Positions 11,032 through 23,400 of a stretch of DNA of 64,000 nt are shown piece by piece. A program made the position numbers and the translations under genes. This DNA comes from Cymbidium sinense. Taxonomy: Eukaryota > Streptophyta > Magnoliopsida > Asparagales > Orchidaceae. The notes below the pieces were generated by a model that made no database searches, was not told where the DNA came from, and saw only the letters and a program-made list of their open reading frames with translations. Each line of letters starts with the position of its first letter. Positions within the stretch are counted from its first letter, which is position 1. Where the stretch lies: NCBI GenBank assembly GCA_021442155.1, contig JAKCPB010001398.1, positions 1 through 64,000 on the forward strand, in the 5' to 3' direction.

Positions 11032-12685
11032 AGGGTTTGGTGTTTCAGGTTTAGGGTTTAGGATTTTTAGGGTTTAGGGTTAGTTTAGTATTTAAGGTTT
11101 AGGGTTTTAGGTTTTAGGGTTTATGGTTTAGAGTTTATGGTTTAGGGTTTTAGGGTTTAGGGTTTAGGCTTTAAGGTTTAGGGTTAGGGTTAGGCTTAGG
11201 GTTTAGGGTTTAGGGTTTAGGGTTAGTTTAGGTTTTATGGTTTTTTAAGGTTTAGGGTTGTAGGTTTAGGGTTTAAGGTTTAGGGTTTAAAGTTTTTTAG
11301 AGTTTAGGGATTAGGGTTTAAGGTTTGTTTTAGGGTTTAAGGTTTAGGATTTAGGGTTTTCTTAAATTAACAATAAGTTTATTTATTTATTTATTTTAAT
11401 TTATTTTATTTTTTATTTTTATTTAGGTTTATTTTTTATTTTTATTTAGTTTATTTATTTTAGGTTTATTTCTTTTAGTTTATTTTTTTGGTTTAAGTTT
11501 TTTATTTTAGTTTATTTTCTTGGTTTAGGTTTAGCTTTATGTTTATCTTTACTTTAGTTTATTTTATTTTATTTTTAGGTTTAGGTTTTATTTTTTATTT
11601 TTAGGTTTAGGTTTTAGGTTTTCATTTTAAGTTTATTTTTTGGTTTTATGTTTTAGTTTAAGTATAAGTTTATTTTTAGTATATTTTATTTTATTTAGTT
11701 TGGGGTATAGGTTTAGTTTATTATAGGTTTAGGTTTAGATTTTATTTATTTTACTTTAGTTTAGGTTTAGGATTATTTTATTTTATTTATTTTAGGTTTA
11801 GGTTTTTTTTAGTTTAGGGTTTAGCTATTTTTTATTTATTTTTAGGTTTATTTTTTACGTTTAGGTTTTTATTTAGTTTTTATGTTATTTTATTTTAGAT
11901 TTATTTTATTTTTATTTTGCGTTTAGTTTTTACTTTATTTAGGCTTTTATTTTTATGTTTATTTTATTTTCTTAGTTTAGTTTAAATTTTTATTTATTTC
12001 ATTTGACTTTTTATTTTTTATTTTATTTTATTTGTAAGTTTAGGTTTAGGTTTAGGTTTTAGTTTAGGTTTTTATTTTTTTTTCTTTTATTATTTTATTT
12101 AGGTTTAGGTTTTATTTATTTATTTTTTTAGGTTTTATTTAGTTTAGGTTTAGGTTTTAAAGTTTTTAGGGTCTGTGGTTTATGGTTTAGGGTTAAGGGT
12201 GTAAGTTTTGGTTTGGGGTTTAGGGTTTAGGGATGTTGGTTTAAGGGTTTAGGGTTTAGTGTTTTAGGGTTTAGGCTTTAGGGTTTAGGGTTTTAGGGTT
12301 TAGGGTTGACAGTTTAGGGGTTCAGAGTTTAGAATTTAGGGATAGTTTTATGGTTTAGGGTATAGGGTTAGGGTTTTTTTATTTTTTTAAATTAAGTAAA
12401 CTAGTAGGTTTAGGTTTATTTAGTTTATTTTAATTTTAATTTTTATTTAGTTTAGTTTATATATTTTAGGTTTATTTATTTTAGTTTAGGTTTTTTATTG
12501 TAGTTTAATTTTTAGGTTTAGTTTTATTTTTATTTTATTTTTTAGGGTTAGGTTTATGTTTTTATTTTATTTTTTTAGGTTCAAGTTTTAGGTTTTTATT
12601 CTAAGTTTATTTTTAGGTTTTATTTTTGTGAGGTTTAGGTTTATTTTTAGTTTATTTTATTTTATTTGTTTAGTTTAGGTTTAGG

Positions 12686-12716
12686 TTTAAGGTTTAAGGT
12701 TTAAGGTTTAAGGTTT
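12686..12716 (+). repeat. Local TTTAAGG array
   Basis: About four consecutive TTTAAGG heptamers, a homogenised one-base variant of the telomeric word, passing directly into TTTAGGG. Confidence 0.85.
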
Positions 12717-13619
12717 AGGGTTTTAGGGTTAGGTTTAGCTTTAGTGTTTATGGTTTAGGGTCTAGGTTTTAGGGTTTAGGATTTAGGGATTAGGATTTTA
12801 GGGTTTAGGGTTTCAGGTTTAGGGTTTAGGGTTGTAGGTTTTACAATTTAGGGTTTAGGGATTAGGGTATTTTGGTTTAGGATTTAGGGTTTAGAGTTTA
12901 GGGTTTAGGGTTTAGGATTTTTATGGTTTAGGGTTTAGGTTTTTTAGGTTTATTTTTTATTTTTAATTTTAGTTTTAGGTTTTTAATTTATTTATTTAAC
13001 TTTAGTTTTTATGTTTTTATTTTATGTTTTATTTTTTAGTTTAGGTTTCGGTTTATTTTTAGTTTATTTTATTTTATTTAGTTTAGGCTTAGGTTTAGGT
13101 TTAGTTTATCTTTGGTATAGGTTTTATTTATTTTAGTTTAATTTATTTTAGTGTAGGTTTACATTTTTTTTATTTTAGGTTTAGGTTTTTTTTAGTTTAG
13201 GGTTTAGGATTTATTTTTAGGTTTATTGTTTATGTTTATGTTTTTATTTAATTTTTATTTTATTTTATTTTATGTTTATTTTATTTTTATTTTAAGTTTA
13301 GTTTATATTTTGTTAAGGTTTTTATTTATTTTATTTTTCTTTATTTTTTATTTTTTATTTTATTTTCCTTTTAGGTTTAGGTTTAAGTTTAGGTTTTAGT
13401 TTATATTTTTATTTTATTTTGGTTTATATTTTTTATTTATTTTATTTTTAGGTCTTTTTTAGTTTAGGTTTATGTTTTTAGATTTTTAAGGGTTTAGTGT
13501 TTAGGGGTTAGGGTTTGGGGTTTATGGTTTAGGGTTTAAGGTTTTATTTTTTTGGGTTTAGGATTTAGGGCTTAGGGTTTAGAAATTAGGGTTTTAGGGT
13601 TTATGATTTAGGGTTTAGG

Positions 13620-13665
13620 GTTTTGGTTTTTTTTAATAGAGAATAAATTCATATTCAACATTTCT
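13620..13665. repeat. Junction word resembling the glycine-rich fragment edge
   Basis: AATAGAGAATAAATTC, followed by ATATTCAACATTTCTT, resembles the edge of the gene fragment at 16970-17005 (ATAGGGAAAAAATTTAG, then ATTCAACCTTTCTT). Here it is followed by satellite instead of the gene fragment. It sits where a monomer anchor is expected. The copy B equivalent is near 46095-46130. Confidence 0.6.
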
Positions 13666-15144
13666 TATTTTATTTATTTAGTTTATTTTTTATTTATTTT
13701 AGATTATTTTATTTTATATTTTTATTTATGTTTACTTTTTATTTTTTTATGCTTATTTTTTATTTCTATTTATTTTAGTTTATTTATTATTAGTTTATTT
13801 ATTTTAGTTTGGGTTTTTTAATTTAGTTTTTTTTAAGGTTTAGGTTTAGGTTTAGGTAGTTGAGTTTTATTTATATTTTATTTTTTAGGTTTAAGTTATA
13901 TTTTTTTTTTAGGTTTAAGATTAGGTTTATATTTTATTTTTTTTTAGGACAAGTTTTAGGTTTTATTTTGTTTTATTTTTAGGTTTTATTTTTTAGTTTA
14001 GGTTTAGGTTTATTTTTAGTTTATTTTATTTTATTTATTTTATTTTTATTCTAGGTTTAGGGTTTTTTTTTAGTTTAGGGTTTAGGTTTTATTTATTTAT
14101 TTTTAGGTTTAGGTTATTATTTAGTTTTTATTTTATTTTATTTTAGGTTTATTTTATTTTTATTTTTTATTTTGTTTTTATTTTATTTAGGTCATTTATT
14201 CTTAGGTCTATTTTTTTTTTAGGTTTGTTTAGGTTTTTATTTACTTTATTTTAGTTTCTTTATTTATTTTTAGGTTTAGGTTTAGGCTTTAGTTAAGGTT
14301 TTTATTTTATTTTATCTTTTTATTTTAGTTAGGTTTAGGTTTTTTATTTTATTTTATTTTAGGTTTCATTTATTTTAGGCTTAACTTTTTAGGGTTTAAG
14401 TTTTAGGTTTTTTTTTGGATTTAGGATTTAGGGTTTAGGGCTTAGGGTTTAAGGTTTTAGGGTTTAGGGTTTAGTGTTTTAGGGTTTAGGGTTTAGGGTT
14501 TAGTGTTTTAGGGTTTAAGGTTTAAGGTTAGGTTAGGTCAGGATTATGGTTTAGGGTTTAGGGTTAAGGGTTTTGGGTTTAGGATTTAGGGTTAGTTTAG
14601 GGTTTAGGGTTTTCAATTTTTTAGGGTTTAGGGTTTAAGGTTTAGGGTTTAGTGTTTAGGGTTTTAGGGTTTAGGGTTTAAGGTTTAGGATTGTTTGTTT
14701 AGGATTTAGAGTTTAAAGTTTAGGGTTAATTTTAGGGTTTAGGGTTTATTTTTTTATTTTTTATTTTTTAAATTAAGTAAACTGATAGGTTTAGGTTTAT
14801 TTTGTTTATTTTTTATTAATTTTAATTTATTTTATTTTTTATTTTGATTTAAGTTTTTATTTATTTTTATTTATTTTAGTTTATTTATTTTACGTTTATT
14901 TATTTTAGTTTAGGTTTTTCATTTTAGTTTATTTTTTAGGTTTAATTTTTTTTTTAATTTAGTTTTATTTTTATTTTATTTTTTTAGGTTTAAGTTTTAT
15001 TTTTTATATTTAAGTTTAGGTTTAAGTTTTTATTTTATTTTTTTTTTAGGTTTAGGTTTTAAGTTTTTATTTTAGGTTTATTTTTAGGTTTTATTTTTTA
15101 GTTTAGGTTTAGGTTTACTTTTAGTTTATTTTATTTAGCTAGTT

Positions 15145-15172
15145 TAGGTTTAGGTTTAGGTTTAGGTTTAGG
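15145..15172 (+). repeat. Hexamer TTTAGG array
   Basis: Consecutive TTTAGG hexamers, one G shorter than the plant telomere word. The same run occurs in the next monomer near 16336-16364. Confidence 0.85.
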
Positions 15173-16974
15173 TTTAATTTATTTTAGGTTTAGGTTTTAT
15201 TGATTTTTAGTTTAGTTTATTTTAGTGTAGGTTTACGTTTATTTTATTTTTATTTTTGGTTTAGCCTTTTTTTTTTGTTTAGGGTTTTGGTTTTATTTTT
15301 TATTCATTTTTAGGTTTTATTTTTATGTTTATTGTTCAGGTTTAGGTTTTTATTTAGTTTTTATTTTATTTTATTTTAGGTTTAGTTTTAATTTTATTTA
15401 GGTTTTTGATTTTTTAGTTCAGTTTAAGTTTTTAGTTATCTTATTTTAGTTTAATTTTTATTTCTTGTTTTGTTTTACTTTTTAGGTTTAGGTTTAGGTT
15501 TAGGTTTAAGTTTTAGTTTATGTTTTTATTATATATTGGTTTAGGTTTTTTTATTTATTTTATTTTTAAGTTTCATTTATTTTAGAGCTTACTTTTAGGG
15601 TTTAAGTTTTAGGTTTTGGATTTAGGATTTAGGGTTTAGAGCAGGAAGGTTTTAGGTTTAGGGTTTAGTGTTTTAGGGTTTAGGGTTTAGTGTTTTAGGG
15701 TTTAGGGTTTAAGGTTAGGGTTAGGGTTAGGGTTATGGTTTAGGGTTTAGGGTTAAGGGTTTTGGGTTTAGGATTTAGGGTTAGTTTAGGGTTTAGGGTT
15801 TTCAAGTTTTTTAGGGTTTAGGGTTTAAGGTTTAGGGTTTAGTGTTTAGGGTTTTAGGGTTTAGGGTTTAAGGTTTAGGATTGTTGGTTTAGGATTTAGA
15901 GTTTAAAGTTTAGGGTTAGTTTTAGGGTTTAGGGTTTAGGGTTATTTTTTATTTTTTATTTTTTAAATTAAGTAAACGGGTAGGTTTAGGTTTATTTTAT
16001 TTATTTATTATTAATTTTAATTTATTTTATTTTTTATTTTCATTTAAGTTTTTATTTATTTTTATTTAGTTTAGTTTATTTATTTTATGTTTATTTATTT
16101 TAGTTTAGGTTTTTCATTTTAGTTTATTTTTTAGGTTTAGGTTTATTTTTTTTAATTTAGTTTTATTTTTATTTTATTTTTTTAGGTTTAAGTTTTATTT
16201 TTTATTTTTAAGTTTAGGTTTAAGTTTTTATTTTATTTTTTTTAGGTTTAGGTTTTAAGTTTTTATTTTAGGTTTATTTTTAGGTTTTATTTTTTAGTTT
16301 AGGTTTAGGTTTATTTTTAGTTTATTTTATTTAGCTAGTTTAGGTTTAGGTTTAGGTTTAGGTTTAGTTTATTTTAAGTTTAAGTTTTATTGATTTTTAG
16401 TTTAGTTTATTTTAGTGTAGGTTTAGGTTTATTTTATTTTTATTGTTGGTTTAGCCTTTTTTTAATTTAGGGTTTTGGTTTTATTTTTTATTCATTTTTA
16501 GGTTTTATTTTTATGTTTATTGTTCAGGTTTAGGTTTTTATTTAGTTTTTATTTTATTTTATTTTAGGTTTAGTTTTAATTTTATTTAGGTTTTTGATTT
16601 TTTAGTTCAGTTTAGGTTTTAGTTATCTTATTTTAGTTTAATTTTTATTTCTTATTTTATTTTCTTTTTAAGTTTAGGTTTTGGTTTAAGTTTTAGTTTA
16701 TGGTTTTATTATATATTGGTTTAGGTTTTTTATTTATTTTATTTTTAAGTTTCATTTATTTTAGGCTTAGCTTTTTAGGGTTTAAGTTTTAGGTTTTTTT
16801 TGGATTTAGGATTTAGGGTTTAGGGCTTAGGTTTAAGGTTTTAGGGTTTAGGGTTTAGTGTTTAGGGTATACGGTTTAAGGTTTGGGGTTTAAGATGTTT
16901 AGGGTTTAGGGTTTAGGTTTTAGGTTTAGGTTTCAAGTTTTAGTTTAGGGTTTAGGGTTTTTGTTTTTTTTTAT

Positions 16975-17151
16975 AGGGAAAAAATTTAGATTCAACCTTT
17001 CTTCTTTTGATTTCATCAACCAAGTAGCACAAGTTTTTATGATATAGCGATGACATAGATCAAAAGTTCACATAAAACAAATTAAAACCTAGATAACAAG
17101 AATCATCTCTATATAAAGATTGTTCCATAAGTAGAAGATTGGATGTGTTCT
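16975..17151 (-). other. 3' UTR-like tail of the glycine-rich gene fragment, copy A
   Basis: Unique, non-satellite sequence downstream of the minus-strand stop, ending at an AT-rich junction (TTTTTATAGGGAAAAAATT on +) where satellite resumes. It matches 49107-49294. No clear polyadenylation signal or long poly-A is visible, so a processed retrocopy is not demonstrated. Confidence 0.6.
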
Positions 17152-17440
17152 TCATTTTCTCCGTTCCCATTAGAATTACGACCTCTCGAATAGCGGATCC
17201 CTCATATCGATCTCTCCTCTCTACCACCACCAGTTTGTAACCTCGTGGCTCCTCTGCCTCCATAACCAACACTACTCGACCACCACCTCTATACCACCAC
17301 CTCTATGTACCAACACCTCCAGTTCCTACCACCATTACGATAGCGCCACCTTCACCTTCATTTCCACCACGGATCTAAAGCGAGCACGGTTGTGATGTTC
17401 ATGTCGTCAAGATTCTGCCCAATCTTAATGTAAAGGTTTT
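17152..17440 (-). pseudogene. Glycine-rich RNA-binding protein, last-exon fragment, copy A
   Basis: Minus-strand fragment of a plant glycine-rich RNA-binding protein, a family of RRM plus glycine-rich-tail proteins acting in RNA processing and stress response. It contains the end of the RRM (GQNLDD, then an ITV-type motif) and a damaged Gly/Arg/Tyr-rich tail. It finishes near an NGNWRK-type end with a TGA on the minus strand at 17152-17154. Many one- and two-base losses relative to copy B scatter the tail over all frames. The first exon and most of the RRM are missing, so it is a captured fragment, not a gene. Non-satellite sequence continues as a probable 3' UTR to about 16975. Confidence 0.82.
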
Positions 17441-20400
17441 GTTTTTGGTTTATTTTTTTAATTTATTTAGTTACTTCAGGTTTAGGTTTAGGGTTTGGGG
17501 TTTAGGGTTTAGGGTTTAGGCTTAGGCTTTAAGGTTTAGGGTTTAGGGTTTAGGGTTTTAGGGTTTATGCTTTTAGGGTTTAAGGTTTAAGGTTAGGACT
17601 TAGGGTTTAGGGTTTAGGGTTTTTTAGGGATTACAATTTAGGGTTTAGGATTTAGGGTTGTAGCTTTAGGGTTTAGGGTTGTAGCTTTAGGGTTTATGTT
17701 TATTTAGATTATTTAATTTAATTTTTATTTATTTTAGCTTATTTTATTTTATATTTTTATTTATGCTTATTTTTATTATTATTTAGTTTAGTTTATTTTA
17801 GGTTTATTTATTTCAATTTAGGTTTTATTTTAGTTTATTTTTTTAGGTTTAGGTTTTAGGTTTTATTTTAGGTTTATTTTAAAGGTTTCATTTTTAGTTT
17901 ATTTTTAGTTTATTTTGTTTAATTTAGTTTAGGTTTAGGTTTTATTTATTTTAGTTTAATTTATTTTAGTTTAGGTTTAGGTTTATTTTATTTTGTTTAT
18001 TTTATTTTTATTTTAGTTTTAGGTTTTTTTTTTAGTTTTAGGTTTTGGTTTTATTTTTTTTATTTTTAGGTTTTATTTTAAGGTTTATTTTTTAGGTTTA
18101 ATTTTTTATTTAATTTTTACTTTATTTTATTTTAGGTTTATTTTATTTTCAGTTTACATTTAGTTTTCATTTTATTTAGGTTTTTTATTCTTAGGTTTAT
18201 TTTATTTTTTTAGTTTAGTTTAGGTTTTTATTTATTTTATGTTAACTTATTTTTATTAGTTTATTTTACTTTATTTTTAGGTTTAAGTTTAAGTTTTAGT
18301 TTAAGTTTTTATTTTATTTTTATTTTCATTTATTTAGGTTAGGTTTACTTATTTATTTCATTTTTAGGTTTAGGTTTAGGATTAGGTATTTTTATTTATT
18401 TTATTTTTAGGTTTAATATATTTTAGGTTTAGGTTTTTAGGTTTTTAAGGTTTATGGTGTAGGGCTTAGGGTTTACGGTTTATGGTTTTAGGGTTTAGGG
18501 TTTTAGGGTTTATGGTTTAGGGTTAGGATTTAGGGTTTAGGGTTTAGGGTCTAGGGTTAACTTAGGGTATTGGGTTTAGGCTTTAGGCTTTAGGGTTTTT
18601 AGTTTTTAGGGCTTAGGGTTTAGGGTTTAGGGTTAGTTTAGGGTTTAGGGTTTAGGGTTTTAGGGTTTGGGTTTTGGTTTTAGGGTTTTAGGTTTAGGTT
18701 TTAGGGTTTAGGGTTAGTTTTAGGGTTTATGGTTTAGGGTTTAGGGTTTAGGATTAAGAGTTTAGGGTTTAGGGTTTTTTTTGAATTAAGTAAACCGATA
18801 GGTTTAGCTTTACTTAGTTTGGTTTATTTATTTTAGTTTAGGTTTTTTATTTTATTTTATTTTTTAGGTTTAGGTTTTTGGTTTATGTTTATTTTTTTGT
18901 TTGGTTTTATTTTTATTTTCTTTTTTAGGTTTAGGTATTATTTTTTATTTTTAGGTATAGGTTTAGGTTTTTATTATATTTTCTTAGGTTTAGGTTTTAA
19001 GTTTTTATTTTAGGTTTATTTTTTAGGTTTTCTTTTTTAGTTTAGGTTTAAGTTTATTTTTATTTTATTTTATTTTATTTAGTTTAGGGTTTATGTTTAG
19101 TTTATTTTAGGTTTAGGTTTAGGTTTTAAATAATTTAGTTTTATTTATTTTAGTTTAGGTTTATGTTTATTATATTTTGTTTATTTTAGGTTTAGGTTTT
19201 TTTTAGTTTAGGGTTTAGTTTTTATTTTTTATTTATTTTTAGTTTTTATTTTTTGGTATATTTTTTTAGGATTAGGGTTTAGAGTTTAGGGTTTTAGGTT
19301 TTAGGGTTAAGGGTTTAGGGTTGTAGGTTTATGGTTTAGGGTTTAGGGTTAGTTTTAAGGTTTAGGGTTTAGGGTTTAGGATTTAGGGTTTAAGAAATAA
19401 TTCTTTTAAAATTAAGTAAACCAGTACATTTAAGTTTATTTAATTTTTTTGTTTATTTGAGTTTATTTTATTTTTTATTTTTATTTAAGTTTATTTTTTA
19501 TTTTTATTTAGTTTAGTTTATTTATTTTAGGTTTATTTATTTTAGTTTAGGATTTTCTTAGTTTATTTTTTAGGTTTAGGTTTAGTTTTTAGTTAAGTTC
19601 TATTTTTATTTTATTTTATAGGTTTAGGTTTTATTTTTTTTTTATTTTGGTTTAGGTTTAGGTTTAGGTTTTATTTTACTTTTTTAGGATTAGGTTTTAG
19701 GTTTTTATTTTAGGATTATTTTTAGGTTTTATTTTTTAGTTTAGGTATAGTTTTATTTTTAGTTTATTTTATTTTATTTAGTTTAGGTTTAGGTTTAGGA
19801 TTTATTTATATTTAGTTTAGTTTATTTTATTTTAGGTTTAGGTTAGTTTTATTTTGTTTATTTTATTTTTATTTTAGGTTTAGGTTCTTTTTTTAGTTTA
19901 GGGTTTAGATTTTATTTTCTGTTTATTTTTAGGTTTTATTTTTAATTTTAAGGTTTAGGTTTTTATTTAATTATTATTTTATTATATTTTAGGTTTATTT
20001 TATTTAAATTTTAATTTTAGTTTTTATTTTATTTAGGTTTTTTATCCTTAGGTTTACTTTAATTTTTAGTTTAGTTTAGGTTTTTATTTATTTTTATTTA
20101 GTTTATTTTTCTTTTTTATTTTATTATTTTATTTAGGTTTAGGTTATTTTATTTATTTTATTATTTGGTTTAGGCTTTTAAGTTTTTAGGGTTTAGGGTT
20201 TAGTTTTAGGGTTTAGGGTTTAGGGTTTATGGTTTTAGGGTTTAGGGTTTTAGGGTTTAGGGTATAGGGTTTTAGTTTAGAGTTTAGGGTTTAGGTTTAG
20301 TGTTTAGGCTTTAGGCTTTAGGGTTTTGAGGGCTTAGTGTTTAGGGTTAGCTTAGGGTTTAGGGTTAGCTTAAGGTTTAGGGTTAGTTTAGGGTTTAAGT

Positions 20401-23400
20401 TTTTTGGCATTAGGGTTTAGGGTTTTTAGGGTTTAGGATTTAGGGTTTTAGGGTTTTGGGTTTTGGGTTTTGGTTAAGGGTATAGGGTTAGGTTTAGGGT
20501 TTAGGGTTTAGGGTTTAGGGTTTAGGGTTTATGCTTTTAGGGTTTATGGTCTTTTAGGGTTTAAGGTTTAGGGTTGTAGGTTTAGGGTTTAAGGTTAGTT
20601 TTATGGTTTAGGGTTTAAGCTTTAGGGTTTTGGTTTAGGATTTAAGGTTTAGGTTTTTTTTTAATTAAGTAAACCCATAGGTTTAGGTTTATTTAGTTTA
20701 ATTAGTTTATTCTTTATTTATTTTAGTTTATTTTATTTATTTTTATTTATGTTTATTTTTATTTTTTTTAGTTTAGTTTATTTATTTTAGGTTTATTTAT
20801 TTTATTTTAGGTTTTCATTTTAGTTTATTTTTTAGGTTTAGGTTTATGTTTTAGTTGAGTTTTATTTTCATTTATATTTTTTAGGTTTCAATTTTATCTT
20901 TTATTTTTAAGTCTAGGTTTATATTTTATTTTATTTTTTTAGGTTCAAGTTTTAGGTTTTTATTTTAGGTTTACTTTTAGGTTTTATTTTTTAATTTAGG
21001 TTTAGGTTTATTTTTAGTTTATTTTATTTCATTTAGTTTAGGTTTCAATTTACATTTAATTTATTTTAGGTTTAGGTTTAGATTTTAATTATTTTAGTGT
21101 AGTTTATTTTAGTTTAGGTTTAGGTTTATTTTATTTTGTTCATTTTATTTTTATTTTAGGATTAGGATTTTTTTTTTTAGGGTTTAGGTTTTATTTTTTA
21201 TTTATTTTTAAGTTTTATTTTTAAGTTTTATTTTTAGGTTTAGGTTTTTATTTAATTTTATTTTATTTTATGTTTATTTTTTATTTTATTTTATTTTTAT
21301 TTTATGTTTAGTTTTTATTTTATTAAGTTTTTTTCTTCTTATTTTTATAATATTTATTAGTTTAGTTTAGGTTTTTCTTTATTTTATTTTAGTTTATTTT
21401 TATTTTTTATTTTATTTTATTTTTAGGTTTAGGTTTATGTCTTAGTTTAGGTTTTTATTTTATTTAGGTTTAGGTTTATTTATTTATTTTATTTTTAGGT
21501 TAATTTAGTTTAGGTTTAGGTCTTTAGATTTTAAGGGTTTTGGGTTTAGGGCTTAAGGTTTAAGGGTTTAGGATTTTAGGATTTAGGGTATATGGGTTTT
21601 TTTTTTTTGGATTTAGGGTATAGGGTTAGGGTTTAGGATTTAGTTTTTTAGGGTTTAGGTTTAGGCTTTATGGTTTAGGGTTTTTTTAGGGTTTTAGTTT
21701 AATTTAGGGTTTAGGCTTTAGGGTTTTAGGGTTTAGTGTTTAGGGTTTAGTTTACTTAGGTTTATTTTTAGTTTAGGTTTAGGTTTAGGTTAGCTTAGGG
21801 TTTAGGCTTTAGTTTAGGGTTAGTTTTGATTTAGGGTTTAGGGTTTAGGGTTTTGTTATTTTGGGTTTAGGTTTTAGGTTTAGGGTTTAGGGTTTAGTGT
21901 TTATAATTTTTTAGGATTGTATGTTTAAGGTTTAGGTTTATTTAGTTTATTTTTTATTTATTTTAGTTTATTTTATTTTTTATTTTTATTTTATTTAGTT
22001 TGGTTTATTTATTTTGATTATATTTAATTTAGTTTGGGTTTTTTATTTTAGTTTATTTTTTAGGTTTAGGCTTACGTTTATGTTTACTTTTTAGTTTAGT
22101 TTTTTTTAGGTTTAACTTTTATTTTGTATTTTTAGGTTTAGGTTTAGGTTTTTATTTTATTTGTTTAGGTTTAGCTTTTAAGTTTTTATTTTAGGTTTAT
22201 TTTTTAGGTTTATTTTTTGGTTTATTTTAGGTTTATTTTAGGTTTATTTTAGGTTTTATTATTTGTTTAGTTTAGTTTTTTTTAGTTTAGGTTTATGTTT
22301 ATTTTGTTTTGTTTATTTTTTGGTTTAGGTTTTTTTTTAGTTTAGGGTTTAGGTTTTATTTTTTATTTATTTTTAGGTTTATTTTTAGGTTTAGGTTTTT
22401 ATTTAGTTTTTATTTTATTTTATTTTATTTTATGTTTAGTTTTAATTTTATTTAAGTTTTTTATTTTTAGGTTTATCTTATTTTTTTGGTTTAGTTTATG
22501 TTTTTACTTATTTTATTTTAGTTTAGTTTTTATTTTTTTATTTTATTTTACTTTTATCTGTAGGTTTAGGTTCTTATTTTATTTTATTTTTTATTTAATT
22601 AAGTTTTAGTTTTTTTTTAATTTTATTTTTAGGTTTTATTTAGTTTAGGTTTTAGTTTTTAGGGCTCAGGGTTTAGGGTTTAGGGTTGTAGATTTTAGGG
22701 ATTATGGTTAAGGGTTGATGGTTTATGGTTTAGGGTTTTAGGGTTTTGGGTTTTGGGTTTAGGGTTTTAGGGTATAGGGTTTACAGTTTAGGGTTATAGG
22801 TTTAATGTTTAGGTTTTAGGTTTTAGGGTTTTGGGTTGTAGGTTTAGGATTTAGGGTTTAGGGTTTATGGTTTAGGGTTTAGGGTTTGGGGTTTTTTTCA
22901 TTTTTATTTTTCTTTTTTTTAGATTAAGTAAACTGATAGGTTCAGGCTTATTTAGTATATTTATTTTAGTTTATTTTATTATTTAATTTTTATTTAAGTT
23001 TATTTAATTTTTATTTAGTTTAGTTTATTTATTTTAGGTTAATTTATTTTAGTTTATTTTATAGGTTTTGGTTTAGGTTTGTGTTTATTTTTTTGTTTAG
23101 TTTTATTTTTATTTAATTTTTTAAGCTTGGGTTTTATTTTTTGTTTATATGTTTAGGTTTAGGTTTTTAGTTAATTTTTTTTAGGTTTAGGTTTTAGTTT
23201 TTTATTTTAGGTTAGTTTTTAGGTATTATTTTTTTAGTTTAGGTGTATTTTGAGTTTATTTTATTTTATTTAGTTTAGGTTTATGTTTAGGTGTAGTTTA
23301 TTTTAGGTTTAGGTTTAGGTATTATTTATTTTAGTTTAGTTTATTTTATTTTATTTAGTTTAGGTGTAGTTTATTTTAGGTTTAGGTTTAGGTTTTATTT

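Larger units (their letters stand above)
11017..16974 (+). repeat. Telomere-derived satellite, block A2
   Basis: Satellite monomers without genes. Anchors (AATTAAGTAAAC-type) lie at about 11361 (damaged), 12390, 14770 and 15965; a different junction word replaces the anchor near 13636. TTTAGGG-rich blocks lie at 11030-11360, 12160-12375, 12660-12950, 13480-13625, 14390-14750, 15580-15955 and 16780-16970. A local TTTAAGG array lies near 12686-12713. Hexamer TTTAGG runs lie near 15145-15172 and 16336-16364. The two monomers starting at 14770 and 15965 are nearly identical, offset by about 1195. Confidence 0.92.
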
